DNA from: Trichoplax sp. H2 | Taxonomy: Eukaryota > Placozoa > Uniplacotomia > Trichoplacea | Length of the DNA stretch: 64,000 nt | Direction: 5' to 3' | NCBI GenBank assembly: GCA_003344405.1 | Contig: NOWV01000149.1 | Span: 123,852 to 187,851, forward strand | Shown: one piece after another, positions 11,856-23,540 of the stretch | Layout of the letters: every line of letters begins with the position of its first letter | Position numbering within the stretch: the first letter of the stretch is position 1 | Position numbers and translations under genes: made by a program | The notes under the pieces: model-generated | Told to the model about the DNA's origin: nothing | Databases searched by the model: none | Seen by the model: the letters and a program-made list of their open reading frames with translations, nothing else

Positions 11856-14570
11856 TCAGCCAAGTGGTGTAATTTTCGATTTAGTAATAGACTTATTAAT
11901 CGATTCTGAAGGCTTTAAGTTAGCTACGTCTTTCTTTGCTCCAAATGAATAATTGGTTATGCTATTCAGCATACTTTGCTTCGAATTTAGTTCAGGCCGA
12001 AAATAAATAATATAAACTTTGGGTACGAATAAGCATAGGAATGGCGGCCCACTTAGTAGCAATGCAGTCAATGCAGCAATACTATCTGCCGTTTGGCCGG
12101 ATAAAATGATGGTAACAGGGAAGCAACATAAACCGAAAACTGTAATCATTACTGATGAAAGATAAATATGCTTGGATTCGTTAAAGTTATCCGGTAATGA
12201 TCGCGTTTTATATGCCAAATATGTACAGGCTATACCTATTATAGCCATCCAAATTAATAGATTGACATCATTATAAGAATTTAAACCGTGGCAATAAAAT
12301 TCAATTTGATTGTCTTTGGTGACAGCTTTGAAAACTATAAATGGATGAGCAAGGGTTAAGCATAGCAGAATTCCGTTGACTACAACTAAAACGCCAAAAA
12401 TGATTAAAAGCTGATTCCTGTTCTTAGTTAAGATTGCAAATTTGCTTTTTCTTCTAACTGATCTTTTAAATATTATGAAAACTTGATTGACTTTACAAAA
12501 TATGGTGATGTATGTCCCTGTGACATATGTAGTCATTAGAAATGCCCTTAGATTGCATACTTTATAGCTTGGTGGAAGTAGATGTAGCAATGAAGCTGGA
12601 ATACTTAACGCGAAAAAGAAGAGTAAAACATTCATCAGGACAAAGTTAGATCCTTTAATAATCGGTGTTTGTCGGTGGAGAATAATAGTAATCCAAATGA
12701 AAAGGAGACATAAGCAATAGACTGTTACTAAGGTGAGAATAATGATTATCATTGGACTTCGATAAAGTACATGCCCGTAGATTAAGGATAACGGTAAGCA
12801 TTTCGTTTTATTCCTATTCGGTCGGGTAAAAGTTGGACATTCGGTACAATGTAGCTGGTTTGTCATATTCGATACGGTTTGCATTGGACAAGGAAGACAG
12901 CGCCAGCAACAAGCCATGATATCTTGCTTTATGTTAGAATCCTGATATACATAATGGCCTGGAGGACAACCTGGCGAACATCGCGAAATAGGTATATCAT
13001 ACCATGATCGCTTACCATTCCAAATTATTTTTTTAGGATCAACTCGCAGACCTTGCTTTTTATTCCAAGAGCCAATTTTAATGGCTGATACACCAAATTC
13101 ATTTTGATCAGCTATAGCTTGATAATTTATAATATCAAATGTCGATCCGACGTTGCCATTTTCATCGAAATTGAATTCCTTACTAGAAATGCTAGTGAAT
13201 TTAACTTTACTTAATATATCATTAAATGATTGTTTCATTAGATTCCACTGACTTGGTGGAGGGCAACTAGTCGAATTACACCCTAAACCTTGATGAAGAG
13301 CATGACCAAAAGCTAATACTGCATCCATAACTAATATTGATATAGTATTTAATACGTAGAAAGGATCACGAATTTGAGGTATTATGTGAGCTAATTGATG
13401 GCATGGACGTATCATTTTACCTGGACGATTTGGCCTAGTAGATAATATCTCATCCCAAATTTTTAAAAACCAAGGATTTACTTTATTATTGCAAAGGTTG
13501 AGTTGGAATAAATATTTGTCAAATCCACTGATAGCTTCACTATCAGAGGAAATACCAATTGCTCCTCCAATAATATCAGCGTTAATTGTCATGATCTTTG
13601 ACGAATGCATCCAAGTATAAGTGCCAATAAAAGTTTTACCGGAAAAATTTCGATTCTGAGCTTCTTTGAAAAATTTGAATATTGCATGTTCATCACCTAA
13701 TACCACTACCACTTGAGAGCGTGAATCTGATTTCATCTTCACGACAATATTCTTGAGTTGATTAGAAGTAGAATTTTGGTAAATCCGATATATGGCAGAA
13801 TAGCATATCTTATGCGTATGATACGCATTAAACCGACTATTGCGAATCATGTTTTCGTCATCAGTTTCAGAGACTACGAAAGAGATCCAATTCCATTCAA
13901 ATCTATGAACGATATCAAAGATATTTTGCATCTGAACTGAATGAGAGATGGAAGTACGGTAAAAGTATCGATAAATTAAGCGATCATTCAGCGAGTTGTC
14001 GAAGGAATGATAACTAATTTGAGGAATTTTGATGCTGCTAGTTAAAGCCGCCGTTAAAAGTGTAATGGCATTTAATTTAGCGCCAATAACACCCGCAATT
14101 GAATTTTCTCGAAGCATTGGACTACTCATCGTTTTTTGAAGTAGATCTATTACGGTATCGACGTTAGTTTCTGTTAATGAGTCATTATTGCGAGATAATG
14201 TTTGATGATGTCCTTGCATGATGATATTGGAAATAACGTTGGCCAAAGTAATATCAGCAGATGAACACGAATCGAGCAATGTCCATCCCACAGTAATGCC
14301 AGGTAATAGCGAGGGATTCCGATTTATCAAGTAATCAATCGCATAAATCATGGCTTGAGTATACTGAACATCCTTATGCCTAAGATGCATGCATTGATCC
14401 GCTTTTTTGTTATATGTTTCTGAATTTGCAAAAATACCCAACAACATGATCTGACCGGGCTTCATAGTATATTGAAGTGAATTTTGCTTGCTTTCCGCCA
14501 AACTCCAGATATGGCATAGCAAGACTAGAACAATCGTCAAATGTAAATACTCGATGTATTTAACTTTCAT
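11856..14570 (-). CDS. Receptor B: class C GPCR, intact and intronless
   Basis: 904 residues in one exon. The first Met at 14570 is followed by a signal peptide (LTIVLVLLCHIWSLAES), so this start is preferred. The ligand domain spans about residues 35-515 (QYTQAMIYAIDYL, IPQISYHSFD, FIGTYTWMHS, NPWF). The cysteine-rich domain at about 530-592 has nine Cys with CCWRCLPC. The 7TM region at about 600-858 carries TPIIKGSNF, CKVNQV, SLPDNFNESK and FVPKVYII. The tail is about 45 residues, rich in Ser and Lys. The arrangement and the loop-3 motif are closest to receptor A, its neighbour. Glutamate-contact residues of mGluR1 are not conserved: the Arg78 position is Tyr and the Asp318 position is Tyr in GTYTW. 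It is expected to couple to a heterotrimeric G protein at the plasma membrane and to act as a dimer, as the family does. Ligand unknown. Confidence 0.93.
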   Translation of the reverse strand: MKVKYIEYLHLTIVLVLLCHIWSLAESKQNSLQYTMKPGQIMLLGIFANSETYNKKADQCMHLRHKDVQYTQAMIYAIDYLINRNPSLLPGITVGWTLLDSCSSADITLANVISNIIMQGHHQTLSRNNDSLTETNVDTVIDLLQKTMSSPMLRENSIAGVIGAKLNAITLLTAALTSSIKIPQISYHSFDNSLNDRLIYRYFYRTSISHSVQMQNIFDIVHRFEWNWISFVVSETDDENMIRNSRFNAYHTHKICYSAIYRIYQNSTSNQLKNIVVKMKSDSRSQVVVVLGDEHAIFKFFKEAQNRNFSGKTFIGTYTWMHSSKIMTINADIIGGAIGISSDSEAISGFDKYLFQLNLCNNKVNPWFLKIWDEILSTRPNRPGKMIRPCHQLAHIIPQIRDPFYVLNTISILVMDAVLAFGHALHQGLGCNSTSCPPPSQWNLMKQSFNDILSKVKFTSISSKEFNFDENGNVGSTFDIINYQAIADQNEFGVSAIKIGSWNKKQGLRVDPKKIIWNGKRSWYDIPISRCSPGCPPGHYVYQDSNIKQDIMACCWRCLPCPMQTVSNMTNQLHCTECPTFTRPNRNKTKCLPLSLIYGHVLYRSPMIIIILTLVTVYCLCLLFIWITIILHRQTPIIKGSNFVLMNVLLFFFALSIPASLLHLLPPSYKVCNLRAFLMTTYVTGTYITIFCKVNQVFIIFKRSVRRKSKFAILTKNRNQLLIIFGVLVVVNGILLCLTLAHPFIVFKAVTKDNQIEFYCHGLNSYNDVNLLIWMAIIGIACTYLAYKTRSLPDNFNESKHIYLSSVMITVFGLCCFPVTIILSGQTADSIAALTALLLSGPPFLCLFVPKVYIIYFRPELNSKQSMLNSITNYSFGAKKDVANLKPSESINKSITKSKITPLG

Positions 14571-17310
14571 TTTTCTCCGACTGCTACGAAAGATTTAAAA
14601 GCTTTACACACCGACTTTTGTTATAAAAATTTCCCAAGTTAGAATATTTCAACAAAGAAGAGGCTAACGACTTCTCTTGATTTTAAATGTTATAGTTTTA
14701 GATTGCAAAGTAATTTATTGCAATACTTTGATGATACACACCTGGGCTAAAACTATTTATTTATCCAGAAATAAAAGTTGCAGATGTGATCTTAAGTACA
14801 ATCTATTTAGCTTTTATGATTAATAATTAGTAGCACAAATTTAAGCTTTAATTATACCCTTGATTAATTAATATCTCTTAATAAAGGAACCTAAAATAGT
14901 TAAGCATTCCGGCTTTGATATACGAAATGTTTACATTTAAAGCGATCTTTAACTTGATACATAACAAAAGCGTAAATGACATACATTGATATTTTTAAGA
15001 GACCTACTTAGAGAGAATTTAGAAATGCGTAATTACATCACAAAATTGATGTTTACGGATGCATAGTACTTTCCGTAAAAATAATGAATAATATCTGGCC
15101 ATTTTAAATAACTGAGCAGACAGCTAGCTCTACCTACAATTTATTAAAATGATAACTTTAAATTATCATTTCTACCTACACAATTGATGCCATATTAAAA
15201 TTTATATTAGGGCATTAAATAATGCTTTGGAAATGGCAGGTATTAAAGGAAAGCATTTAAGTTCATAAATGTAACTTAATTTAGTAACTTTGATAAAACG
15301 AGTATAAAATTTTAAACTTGGTAGAAAGTTAGAACATTATTAGATCTTCATATAAAATTACACTACACCCAGCTCCACTCTAGCTGATTGCAATTTTTAG
15401 ACAGAACTAATAATCTAATTTTACCTGCTTGTACACTCTTCGTAACATTTGCAGCTACTATCAGCATAGCAACGTTCTACCTTATATTAAAATAATGCTG
15501 ATTAATTATTATTATTAAAAATATTTTACGGTCGATCACCTATATCAAATATAGAAATAGCTTCAGTATTTACCTAGACGTTATTTCTGCCTGCCCAAGT
15601 ACAATGAATTATCCATATCTAAATATACTCGTATATGTATAGTGGATAAGTTCTTAGATTCGCAATCCTATAATTTTAAATTTGAGTTATCAAAGTATAG
15701 TTAATCTCTAATGTGTCACAAACAGTCTACACAGTATTTTATTGACTTTTAAGGTAGCATTTATTGCATCCGTCAGCCGTAAAAGAATTTTAATTTCTTC
15801 TTGTCATAAGAACAGTCATAAATGGCTAAAATTAAACCCAATATTAGCTTGTATCAAACAATTTAATACGAATTATACACATTTGTACAATGCCTAATAA
15901 CAGTTCTTAATATGGCTATTATCTACAGCCTTATAGAACACAAACTGTAGTATATGAGAGTTGTTTATCATATCAGTTATAATTTACAATTACTTCATTA
16001 AGGCATACAATTCTGTACAGCACTACTATCACTGTTTTCCTTAACATATAAATACTGTGAATAATTAAAATCATTACGAAATAACCTCTATTTTTACCTC
16101 TAGAATCAATCGTAACTCACTGCCCTACCGCATATGATCATCAATGCTTTAAAATAAAATCTTCAGTTGAAGTCTATGGCTATATGCTACTAAATATAAG
16201 CAATGCTACCGTATAGTATGTTTGATATGGCTCATACTAAGTTACTTTATAGTTCAACCTATCAAAATTATGCAGTATCAACAGAATTATCAATAGCACA
16301 AATCAATGAGAAAGTACCGAAGAGACTTTGTCGACACGGTCTATAAAACTTTCATTACTGACATCAGGCTATTAAATCTTTATGGATATTTCATTATGGA
16401 ATTATGATTAAAATGTTGACTAGGATGATTGAAGATTGCTTAATTAAAACTAAATAGACTTCACTAGATAGGAGAAATGTTAAAAAAAGAAGGCTAAAAA
16501 AGTCTTAATTTCTACCAAGCTTAATCAAATTATTATATATAATTAGATTATTTCATAACAACGGTTACCATCTCTCACAATTTCACTTCTTCGACTAGGT
16601 AACGTACAGTAAAAGTCTATAAGTAGCTACTGACTTAAACGCACTTTTGCCTAACGTTAAACATACACAGTAAAATACAGTAACGATGAAACTTTTATTA
16701 ACAAAAATACATCTTCAACTTTTTACCACGCCACTCAACTCAAATGTTCCCGTTTACATAGGAACCGTCTAATTTGTAAACAACAACAGTATTTTTATTA
16801 TACCTTACTAGGAGAAACATCTCGAGTTGAGATATTCCTTACATAGCTTTTACATTAGTAAATATTTTGAATCTCTTACTCATACTTAATCTTAATCTAA
16901 GCTCGTAGGTTGTCTAATTCAACTATCATGAACTAGAACTTCAATCATCTTACTGCTATCTATCACACAATAAAAATCAATATCAAATATGTAATGAACG
17001 ATTACAAACAACATCCACGTTAAGGCATTACTTATCTTACCTAGCGCTACAAATATGGATATTCTCCATACTAGCTACTACTGTACTTATTAAACTATCC
17101 TAAAGACAAGGCAACACCGTCACACCATCAATTTACGAAATTAGACATTTCTAAAATTTTTGAAATTATAGTAGAATATCAAATGAGTAGTTTATACGTA
17201 TAATTATCTGATTGCAGATATAGAAAGTACTGTATGTGATCTCCGAGTTCTTTCTCCTATTCTCGCAACATATCTAGTCGTATTTATACATCACTCATCC
17301 CAGAATACAC
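14571..17310. other. Intergenic; contains a dispersed repeat near 15.3-15.6 kb
   Basis: The left end is the presumed promoter region of receptor B. At about 15330-15630 lies a diverged copy of a sequence also found at about 61310-61640, annotated separately. No coding similarity was seen elsewhere. Confidence 0.5.
15330..15630 (+). repeat. Dispersed repeat, copy 1 (partner at 61310-61640)
   Basis: Collinear similarity in the same orientation to the other copy, roughly two thirds identical by eye with small gaps. Shared landmarks include CAGCTCCACTCTAGC versus CAGCTCTACTCTAGC, GCAGCTACTATCAGCAT versus GCAGCTACAATCCGCAT, and CGATGAATTA-type sequence near the right end. No open reading frame or terminal repeat is visible, so the type of element is unknown. 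Similarity may continue further right, but I could not follow it reliably. Confidence 0.6.
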
Positions 17311-20031
17311 TTAGCTGCTGGACGATTTTTGGTCTTGACTATTAGAAGGTGGAGGTGAACCAATACCTGGATCAATATTCCCAGAGGTAGGATATGGCTT
17401 GATGGTATTAAAGTTATAATTTTTAATACTAGCCATTGTTTCTTCTCGAGTGTTTAATTCTGATCGAAAGTAAATAATGTACATTTTGGGAAGAAATAAA
17501 CACAATAGTGGCAATAGCCCGAAAAAAAGGATAGAAAGTGCCATAACTTGATTGGCACGAACACTAGGAATGACCAACGCTGTCGAAATGGTACAAAAAC
17601 TAACAGCTACGATCAATATTGATGTCAAATAAATATATCTAGACTCATTAAAATTTTCAGGTAACGAACGTGATCTGAACGCTAAAATTAAACAAGCCGT
17701 ACCAATTATTCCTAACCATACTGACAAATTAATCGCGCTAAAATTATTCGGAATTTTACATCGCAATTGCATTTTCTGTTCTGGTGCCTGTATCTGTTCA
17801 ACACTAATGGGTAAAAGTAAATTTAAACACAGTAAAATTCCATTTACAATAGCTAATACGATAAAAATAAGCATCGCTTGGCTACTATTGCAAGTAAATC
17901 GTACAATCCTTGCTTTCTTGTAGACGGCATTTTTAAAGATTAAGGATACTTGGTTAGTTTTGCTAAATATGGTTATAAATATGCCGACTTGGGCAGTCGT
18001 CGATGCAAACATTCTTAACCGACAAATTGTGGCTGACGAAGGCAATAGATAAAGAAACGAGGCAGGAATACACGCCACGAGAAAAAAAAGCAACAAATTT
18101 GTTAATATGAAATTTGAACCTTTGACAACAGGAGTGTGCCTATAAATAATCATAGCTATCCAAATGATGACAGTAGCAATCAAGTAGAGTGCGGTTATGA
18201 CATAAAATGTAATAGATACAGAGCTGCCAAATTCGAACTGAGCAAACGGAAGATCAATGCATTCTGTATGATTAGAGTTTGATTGAGTTAAACTAGGACA
18301 ACGTTTGCAATTATGGGAATTTGTGATATTGGAAATCATATAGCTAGGGCATTTTTGACATTCCCAGCAGCAGGGGCGCATTGATAGTGAAATATTTTGA
18401 TCATGATATAGGTAATACCCGGAAGGACAATCGCTAGAACATCTTGCTATCGGAATATCGCTCCATGATTGCTTTCCATTCCAGAAAATTTTATCCTTTT
18501 TAATAACTAAACCTTGTTGCTTATTCCAATATCCTATTTTAACACCTTTAACTTTTCTTCCTGGGATAGACGTTTCCTCTTGTAAATTAGTTATGTCGAA
18601 GGAAAACTGGATTGTACCATCAGACTGAAATGCTATATCTGGACTAGTAAATCCGGAAAATTGTATCTTACCAAGAACTTTATTAAGTTCTTGAAGATTG
18701 AAAATATTTTTTCGTTGATTTAGACAGTAGGTTTCATTGCAACCCAGCAAGTTATGTAATGCTTGTGCAAATGCTAAAGCTGAATCGATAACATGTCCAG
18801 AGATAAAATCGACTACGTAGTGCGATTTAAGATATTCTTTTAAGCTAGGATTGACTGTACAATTTCGCATGGTTTTATGTGCATTTACTCCCATGTCCGT
18901 TAATTTTTGATGCCATAATTGTAGAAACCAAGGGTTTTGCTTGTTGTTACAAAAGTCCAGTTGGTCAAGGTAGTCAGCAAATTTGAGCAATGAATTACTA
19001 TTAAATGTTGAGCCTATTGCGCCTCCAATTATATCGGCTCTAATAGTATGGACCCTAGCTGAACTTAACCAGCCATAAGTACCCAAGAACGTTTTTCCTG
19101 TTATATTATAAGCTTCAGCTTGTTTAAGTAAATCATAAATGATCGGTTCACTACCGAATAATGCTATCACTGACGATTTAGATTGATTTTTCCATCCAAG
19201 GACAATCTCTTTTAAATCCGATATCGTATAATTATCATAAATTTTTGCCAAATCTTCAAAACATATACCAACATCTTGTGAGATTAAAGGAAGAAAGGCT
19301 GCAGAATTGTCTATCATAACGGTACCGGCAATAACAACAGATATCCAATTCCAATTAAAGAATTTTATCAGGTCAAAAATAGCCCGCTTATGTACTCTTG
19401 CTGCGGCAGAAATACGATAAAAATAGGGAAAAAGATCACGATTACTTAGCAGTGAAGCGAAGGAACTATAGCTAATTTGAGAGTAACCAAGACTACTAGT
19501 AAGCGAAGCTAAAGAAATTGTAATAGAATCTGTTCTTTCACCGATAATCCCAACAACTTGTCCACCTGGAACGGTTGTACTGTTAATAAAGGATTCACTA
19601 CATATGTTGTTTGTAACAGTGTTAAAAACATTTATATTTTCATATTGTGCTAAAGTAGCTCGGTGTTGAATATCTTGTACAAGAACAGCAGCTAGTTTTG
19701 CCGTAGCTCTTTCTCGTGACGAACAGGCATCAATTAAGTGATAGCAAAGTCTGATACCAGGCAATAACGTGGAATTAGAATTGATCAATTTATCTACGGC
19801 ATAGATCATAGCTTGTGAATATTGTATTTCTATCGGCTTTAGTCCTTCACATTGTTGAGTAGAAACATTAAAGTACAAGGAATTGGAAAAAATGCCAATT
19901 AGCTGAAAATCGCACGATCTACGTAGCGCTAATTGCGATGAACCACGACAGACTTTACTAAAAAAAGACTGATGTATGATAGATAAGTTTAATAGTATAG
20001 CAATCCAACTTGAAATGCTTGAATATTTCAT
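17311..20031 (-). CDS. Receptor C: class C GPCR, intact and intronless
   Basis: 906 residues. The Met at 20031 is followed by a signal segment (WIAILLNLSIIHQSFF), giving a natural start. The ligand domain is at about 38-515 (IQYSQAMIYAVDKL, GYSQISYSSFAS, FLGTYGWLSS, NPWFLQLW). The cysteine-rich domain is at about 529-592 with CCWECQKC. The 7TM region at about 600-856 shows TPVVKGSNF, SKTNQV (the usual Cys is Ser), SLPENFNESR and FLPKMYII. The TM6 Pro that the other receptors here keep is Ser in this protein. The tail is low complexity, ending in PPPS and a run of Ser. Closest relatives in the window are receptor D and the relics near 23 and 30 kb, which share GYSQISY-type or LPENFNESR-type signatures. 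Ligand unknown. Confidence 0.93.
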   Translation of the reverse strand: MKYSSISSWIAILLNLSIIHQSFFSKVCRGSSQLALRRSCDFQLIGIFSNSLYFNVSTQQCEGLKPIEIQYSQAMIYAVDKLINSNSTLLPGIRLCYHLIDACSSRERATAKLAAVLVQDIQHRATLAQYENINVFNTVTNNICSESFINSTTVPGGQVVGIIGERTDSITISLASLTSSLGYSQISYSSFASLLSNRDLFPYFYRISAAARVHKRAIFDLIKFFNWNWISVVIAGTVMIDNSAAFLPLISQDVGICFEDLAKIYDNYTISDLKEIVLGWKNQSKSSVIALFGSEPIIYDLLKQAEAYNITGKTFLGTYGWLSSARVHTIRADIIGGAIGSTFNSNSLLKFADYLDQLDFCNNKQNPWFLQLWHQKLTDMGVNAHKTMRNCTVNPSLKEYLKSHYVVDFISGHVIDSALAFAQALHNLLGCNETYCLNQRKNIFNLQELNKVLGKIQFSGFTSPDIAFQSDGTIQFSFDITNLQEETSIPGRKVKGVKIGYWNKQQGLVIKKDKIFWNGKQSWSDIPIARCSSDCPSGYYLYHDQNISLSMRPCCWECQKCPSYMISNITNSHNCKRCPSLTQSNSNHTECIDLPFAQFEFGSSVSITFYVITALYLIATVIIWIAMIIYRHTPVVKGSNFILTNLLLFFLVACIPASFLYLLPSSATICRLRMFASTTAQVGIFITIFSKTNQVSLIFKNAVYKKARIVRFTCNSSQAMLIFIVLAIVNGILLCLNLLLPISVEQIQAPEQKMQLRCKIPNNFSAINLSVWLGIIGTACLILAFRSRSLPENFNESRYIYLTSILIVAVSFCTISTALVIPSVRANQVMALSILFFGLLPLLCLFLPKMYIIYFRSELNTREETMASIKNYNFNTIKPYPTSGNIDPGIGSPPPSNSQDQKSSSS

Positions 20032-22599
20032 GATTGATATTATCCAACTAAATCGGTATCAGGATATTCTATTACTGTATACGATCCAAATCTCTAACAC
20101 AAGTGAAATGTATTTTACCAGGAACCAAACAGAAGCATATAAATACTGTAGGCTAGTACAATAAATTGATGTTTTATTGTGACGTTGTAGGGATCGTTTC
20201 GTCGTTAATTAAAATTTTAATTAATAGTCTCGCCAATGAATGGAAAGTAAGCCATAAGGGCCATAGTAGAAACAACAGTAATGTTGACATACTACTAATG
20301 TAATTATGTGATATTGTATCTTTAAATTAAAATCTTGAATGGAACATCAACGATCAACATTAGTATTCAATTAAGGAAATCATAATACAGTTCAAGCCCT
20401 TATTCTGTTAGGACTAGATGATATTAGGTTAGTAATTTATTTTATTTTATGTTGTCACTATTGGTGATCTTGTACTAGTTTATCACCAATTTCTAGATAT
20501 AGAATATATCTAATAATAGGTATTTGTAGATTCTGTGAGTTAGAATACATGTATAATGTTTTGCACTAGAACGATGACAGGGGAGCAGTAATTGCATAGG
20601 AACATCATTTATTAATAAAATTCAAGGGCATTAAAAAATCAGTAGCTATTCGATTCTCAAATTTCGTTGCTAGCGATACAATTTTCAATAATTTAAGACT
20701 GCAGTTAGCCAGTTTATGATTTTTGCTCCAAATTAACATTAATCGAAACGAAGTAAGACTGACTTAAGACTGCAATTGTTAATTGAAAAACTAATTGCCT
20801 CTATTAGATACAATAGAGAAGTCTATTCTAAATATTCAAGCATCATTGATAGATAACTAAACTTTTATTTTTATAAACGTAAACCGTATAGTGATAAAGT
20901 ATCTTCAAAATAGTAGAATATGAACAAGTGTTTCTAGTAAAATTATTTTTTGTAGCATAAAATGTGATTTATCTAAAATCACAAGCTAGCTACCTTCAGT
21001 TTTACATGTTTCCACACACTTCAACGAAATCCATCGTTGAAGTACAATTGGTTACACGCCTATTTTCAGGCAACTTAATCATATCTCATTGATATAGTCG
21101 CAAGATCAAGAAAAAGTTCAATATCGATCGATCTATTATAAATAACCTTTTCTAATTAAGCCATCACGATGAATTCTTTATAATGTCAACTTCGTGCAAT
21201 CGACGAATATCTAATAGTCGCAAATTATATTTATGGCTGCAAAAGTCAACTATTCGTATCGTAATTATATCACCTTAGAACAGATATTAGTACAATCGTA
21301 CGATCGAACATCCAATTTCAATTACTTTCCTGCAATTTTATAGTCTTTTAATCGTAAGCTAATTGAGGACCGTATCGTACACTCCAAAAAATCAAGTTAA
21401 TTCCAGCGTAAATGGGCTTAGTCGGAATTATGAAAATTGCGATCAATCTCAAGTTGCCAATGTATCTGTTATAGTCATTCATATTTCATGCGATTCTTAT
21501 GCTATCCATTTAGTCCAGCAATAAATCGCATATTATTTTCAAGTATGGAAGTCTAGAACGTAAGAAACGCTCGAAATCATAGCGGCAATGATTTAAAAGT
21601 TTTGTCTTAGTCCGATGAATTATAGTATATAAGTTTATAACACATCTTCTTCAGTACGGAAGCCTTAAGTGATGATTTAATTAAGATGCTAGACAGATGG
21701 ATTGTATAGATAATAATAATTTTATGCTGGTCTATTGCAGTCGAATTTTAAAATGTATGTCATGACCAAGTATTAGTCTATTACTGTAACTATAGGTTCG
21801 CGACCTCCAACTCTTAATGTGAGTTGTTTAAGTTGAACAAATCCTTTTGATACGCAATAAACCGTCACAACCGAGAGAGCAGTTTTAAAACCTCATTTAC
21901 TATTCCGTTGTGACAGTGCTATATACTGTATTAGAGTAAAAATATCTATGTTAGGATAATTCTGCTAGACTATCCTTATTTGGTTAACTTCTAATTTGGA
22001 TATACTGTGTGTTAATATAGCACTGACTTTTTATGACAGTGACACTTATACACATACTGAAATTAATAGTTATAATAGGGAATGCAAATCATCTGCTTAC
22101 AGTTCGAATCATTGTGATTGTAATTTACTTATGGTAGATTGTAAATTATCGCGGAAATGTTCCGAGATAGGACATATCGTAATCTGGCTATTCCGTATTA
22201 GTCATTACATGTCTATGTTCATAAATCCTGTTGTCTGCATTAAGGGAGCAGTAGCTAAAATTAATATCTAGTTCAGTAAATGATTCCAATGTTAATTGTA
22301 TTAACTACGACTCTTGAACTGTTGAGGAATAGTATATAAATGCAGTATATCGTGTAATAAAGTGGATTCTTAAACTTAGTGTTTAACGTAAAATACGAGG
22401 CGTCTAAGTCTTTGTGTAGTCTGCTAGTAGAGCAAAAGCGTTTGTGATAGTGCAGATATCGTTCCTTGATACGTGGTTCAAGGAATTGACTTATTGATCG
22501 CACATTACGTTATCTAGTTCCAAAGCTGTTTCGTGACATCCGTCTATTCGTGAGAGTGAATTCAATGTTCACCTCTCATATAATCCGTCGAAAACGGTC
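20032..22599. other. Intergenic; 5' flank of receptor C shared with the 30-kb relic
   Basis: Bases about 20260-20505 resemble about 31235-31465, upstream of the 30-kb relic, so this flank was duplicated with the gene and probably holds its control region. A 34-base stretch near 21771-21804 resembles the right end of an insertion near 62224-62257. Short frames at 21996-22271 and 22273-22503 have no recognisable content. Confidence 0.5.
20260..20505 (-). repeat. Duplicated 5' flanking block of receptor C (partner 31235-31465)
   Basis: Landmarks shared in order with the block beyond the 5' end of the 30-kb relic are AACAGTAATG; an A/T-rich stretch leading to GAACATCAACGATCAAC versus TAAACATCAAAAGTCAAC; TATTCTGTTA; and GTGATCTTGT followed by TCACCAATTTCTAGAT. 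The retained similarity outside coding sequence suggests a duplication unit that included the upstream region. It may mark a promoter, but no core promoter element can be named. Confidence 0.55.
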
Positions 22600-23540
22600 A
22601 AGATGAAACCTTGATACGATAGAATGATAAATTTAGATTCATTCGCAGTTTTTGGTAATGAACAAGCAGATATAACTTTTATAGCCATACCATTAAATTA
22701 ACGATATTTTCCTGATTCAAAATGTAGTACTATAATTGAAGTCGATTTTATGGAGCATAATCAAATACACAGAGCCAGATTGAGATAGGGGAAAATGTCA
22801 CCAATAATTGCTTTTGCAACGACAATCAGTATAACTTTACAACTGCTCCGAATAAAACAACAATGCATGCTTTCTTTTCGAGAGTTTCTTAAATCTTAAG
22901 AATAAATTATTTGTTTTACAAAATAGGGTTATAAATATGTTGGCTTGGTGAGTAGTCCATGTAAATACACTTACTTTGCTAGTCAAACTTGACAGAGGTA
23001 TCAAATGAAGAATTACCTTTAAATACTCCCTGTTACGAACGATAATAGAACGCTAACTATGATGAAATTAGATTCCTTAATTACTGCTATATCTATGCGA
23101 ACGATTATAGGAAATGAGTATTTTACTGAAAAATTTGAAGCATGTTTGGCAGTAATGTAGATTCGTAAGCATTAGAAGATCATATTGTAGAATTACTCTC
23201 GATATATTCAATGATATGAACGTGTATAATTAATCATGGTAAGATAGTTTGATCTTGATATATATTGCATCTAGAAGAATGGTATTAATAATGCCTCAAC
23301 AAAGGTACTTCAAGCCGTGAGCGAGTTTCATTCCATGTTATTTTCTATTCATTTAATAAACAAAATGAGACCAAAGCAACTCCAATTTATTTCGTTATCT
23401 TATGTAATAATTTTAACTTTCGATAATGAAATTGAAGATTCTACTCGTAAATTAGCCACGTTAAAATAGAAATTATTCAAACCCTTGCATCTAAATTCAA
23501 TATCTGGCCGTAGTAGCCCCATAAATGATTCTAAATTTTG
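22600..23540 (-). pseudogene. Decayed class C GPCR relic
   Basis: On the minus strand, family motifs occur in order among many stops. SLPKTANESKFI near 22640-22675 corresponds to SLPENFNESRYI. ANIFITLFCKTN near 22915-22950 corresponds to VGIFITIFCKTN. AVIKESNFI near 23065-23090 corresponds to VVKGSNFI. ITWN near 23335-23345 corresponds to the IIWN block before the cysteine-rich domain. A ligand-domain block near 23500-23540 aligns position by position with GVTSPDITFRSDG but with stops. Order and spacing show it was once a full receptor of the C/D type, and now heavily degraded. Nothing recognisable remains of the N-terminal lobe. Confidence 0.8.
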
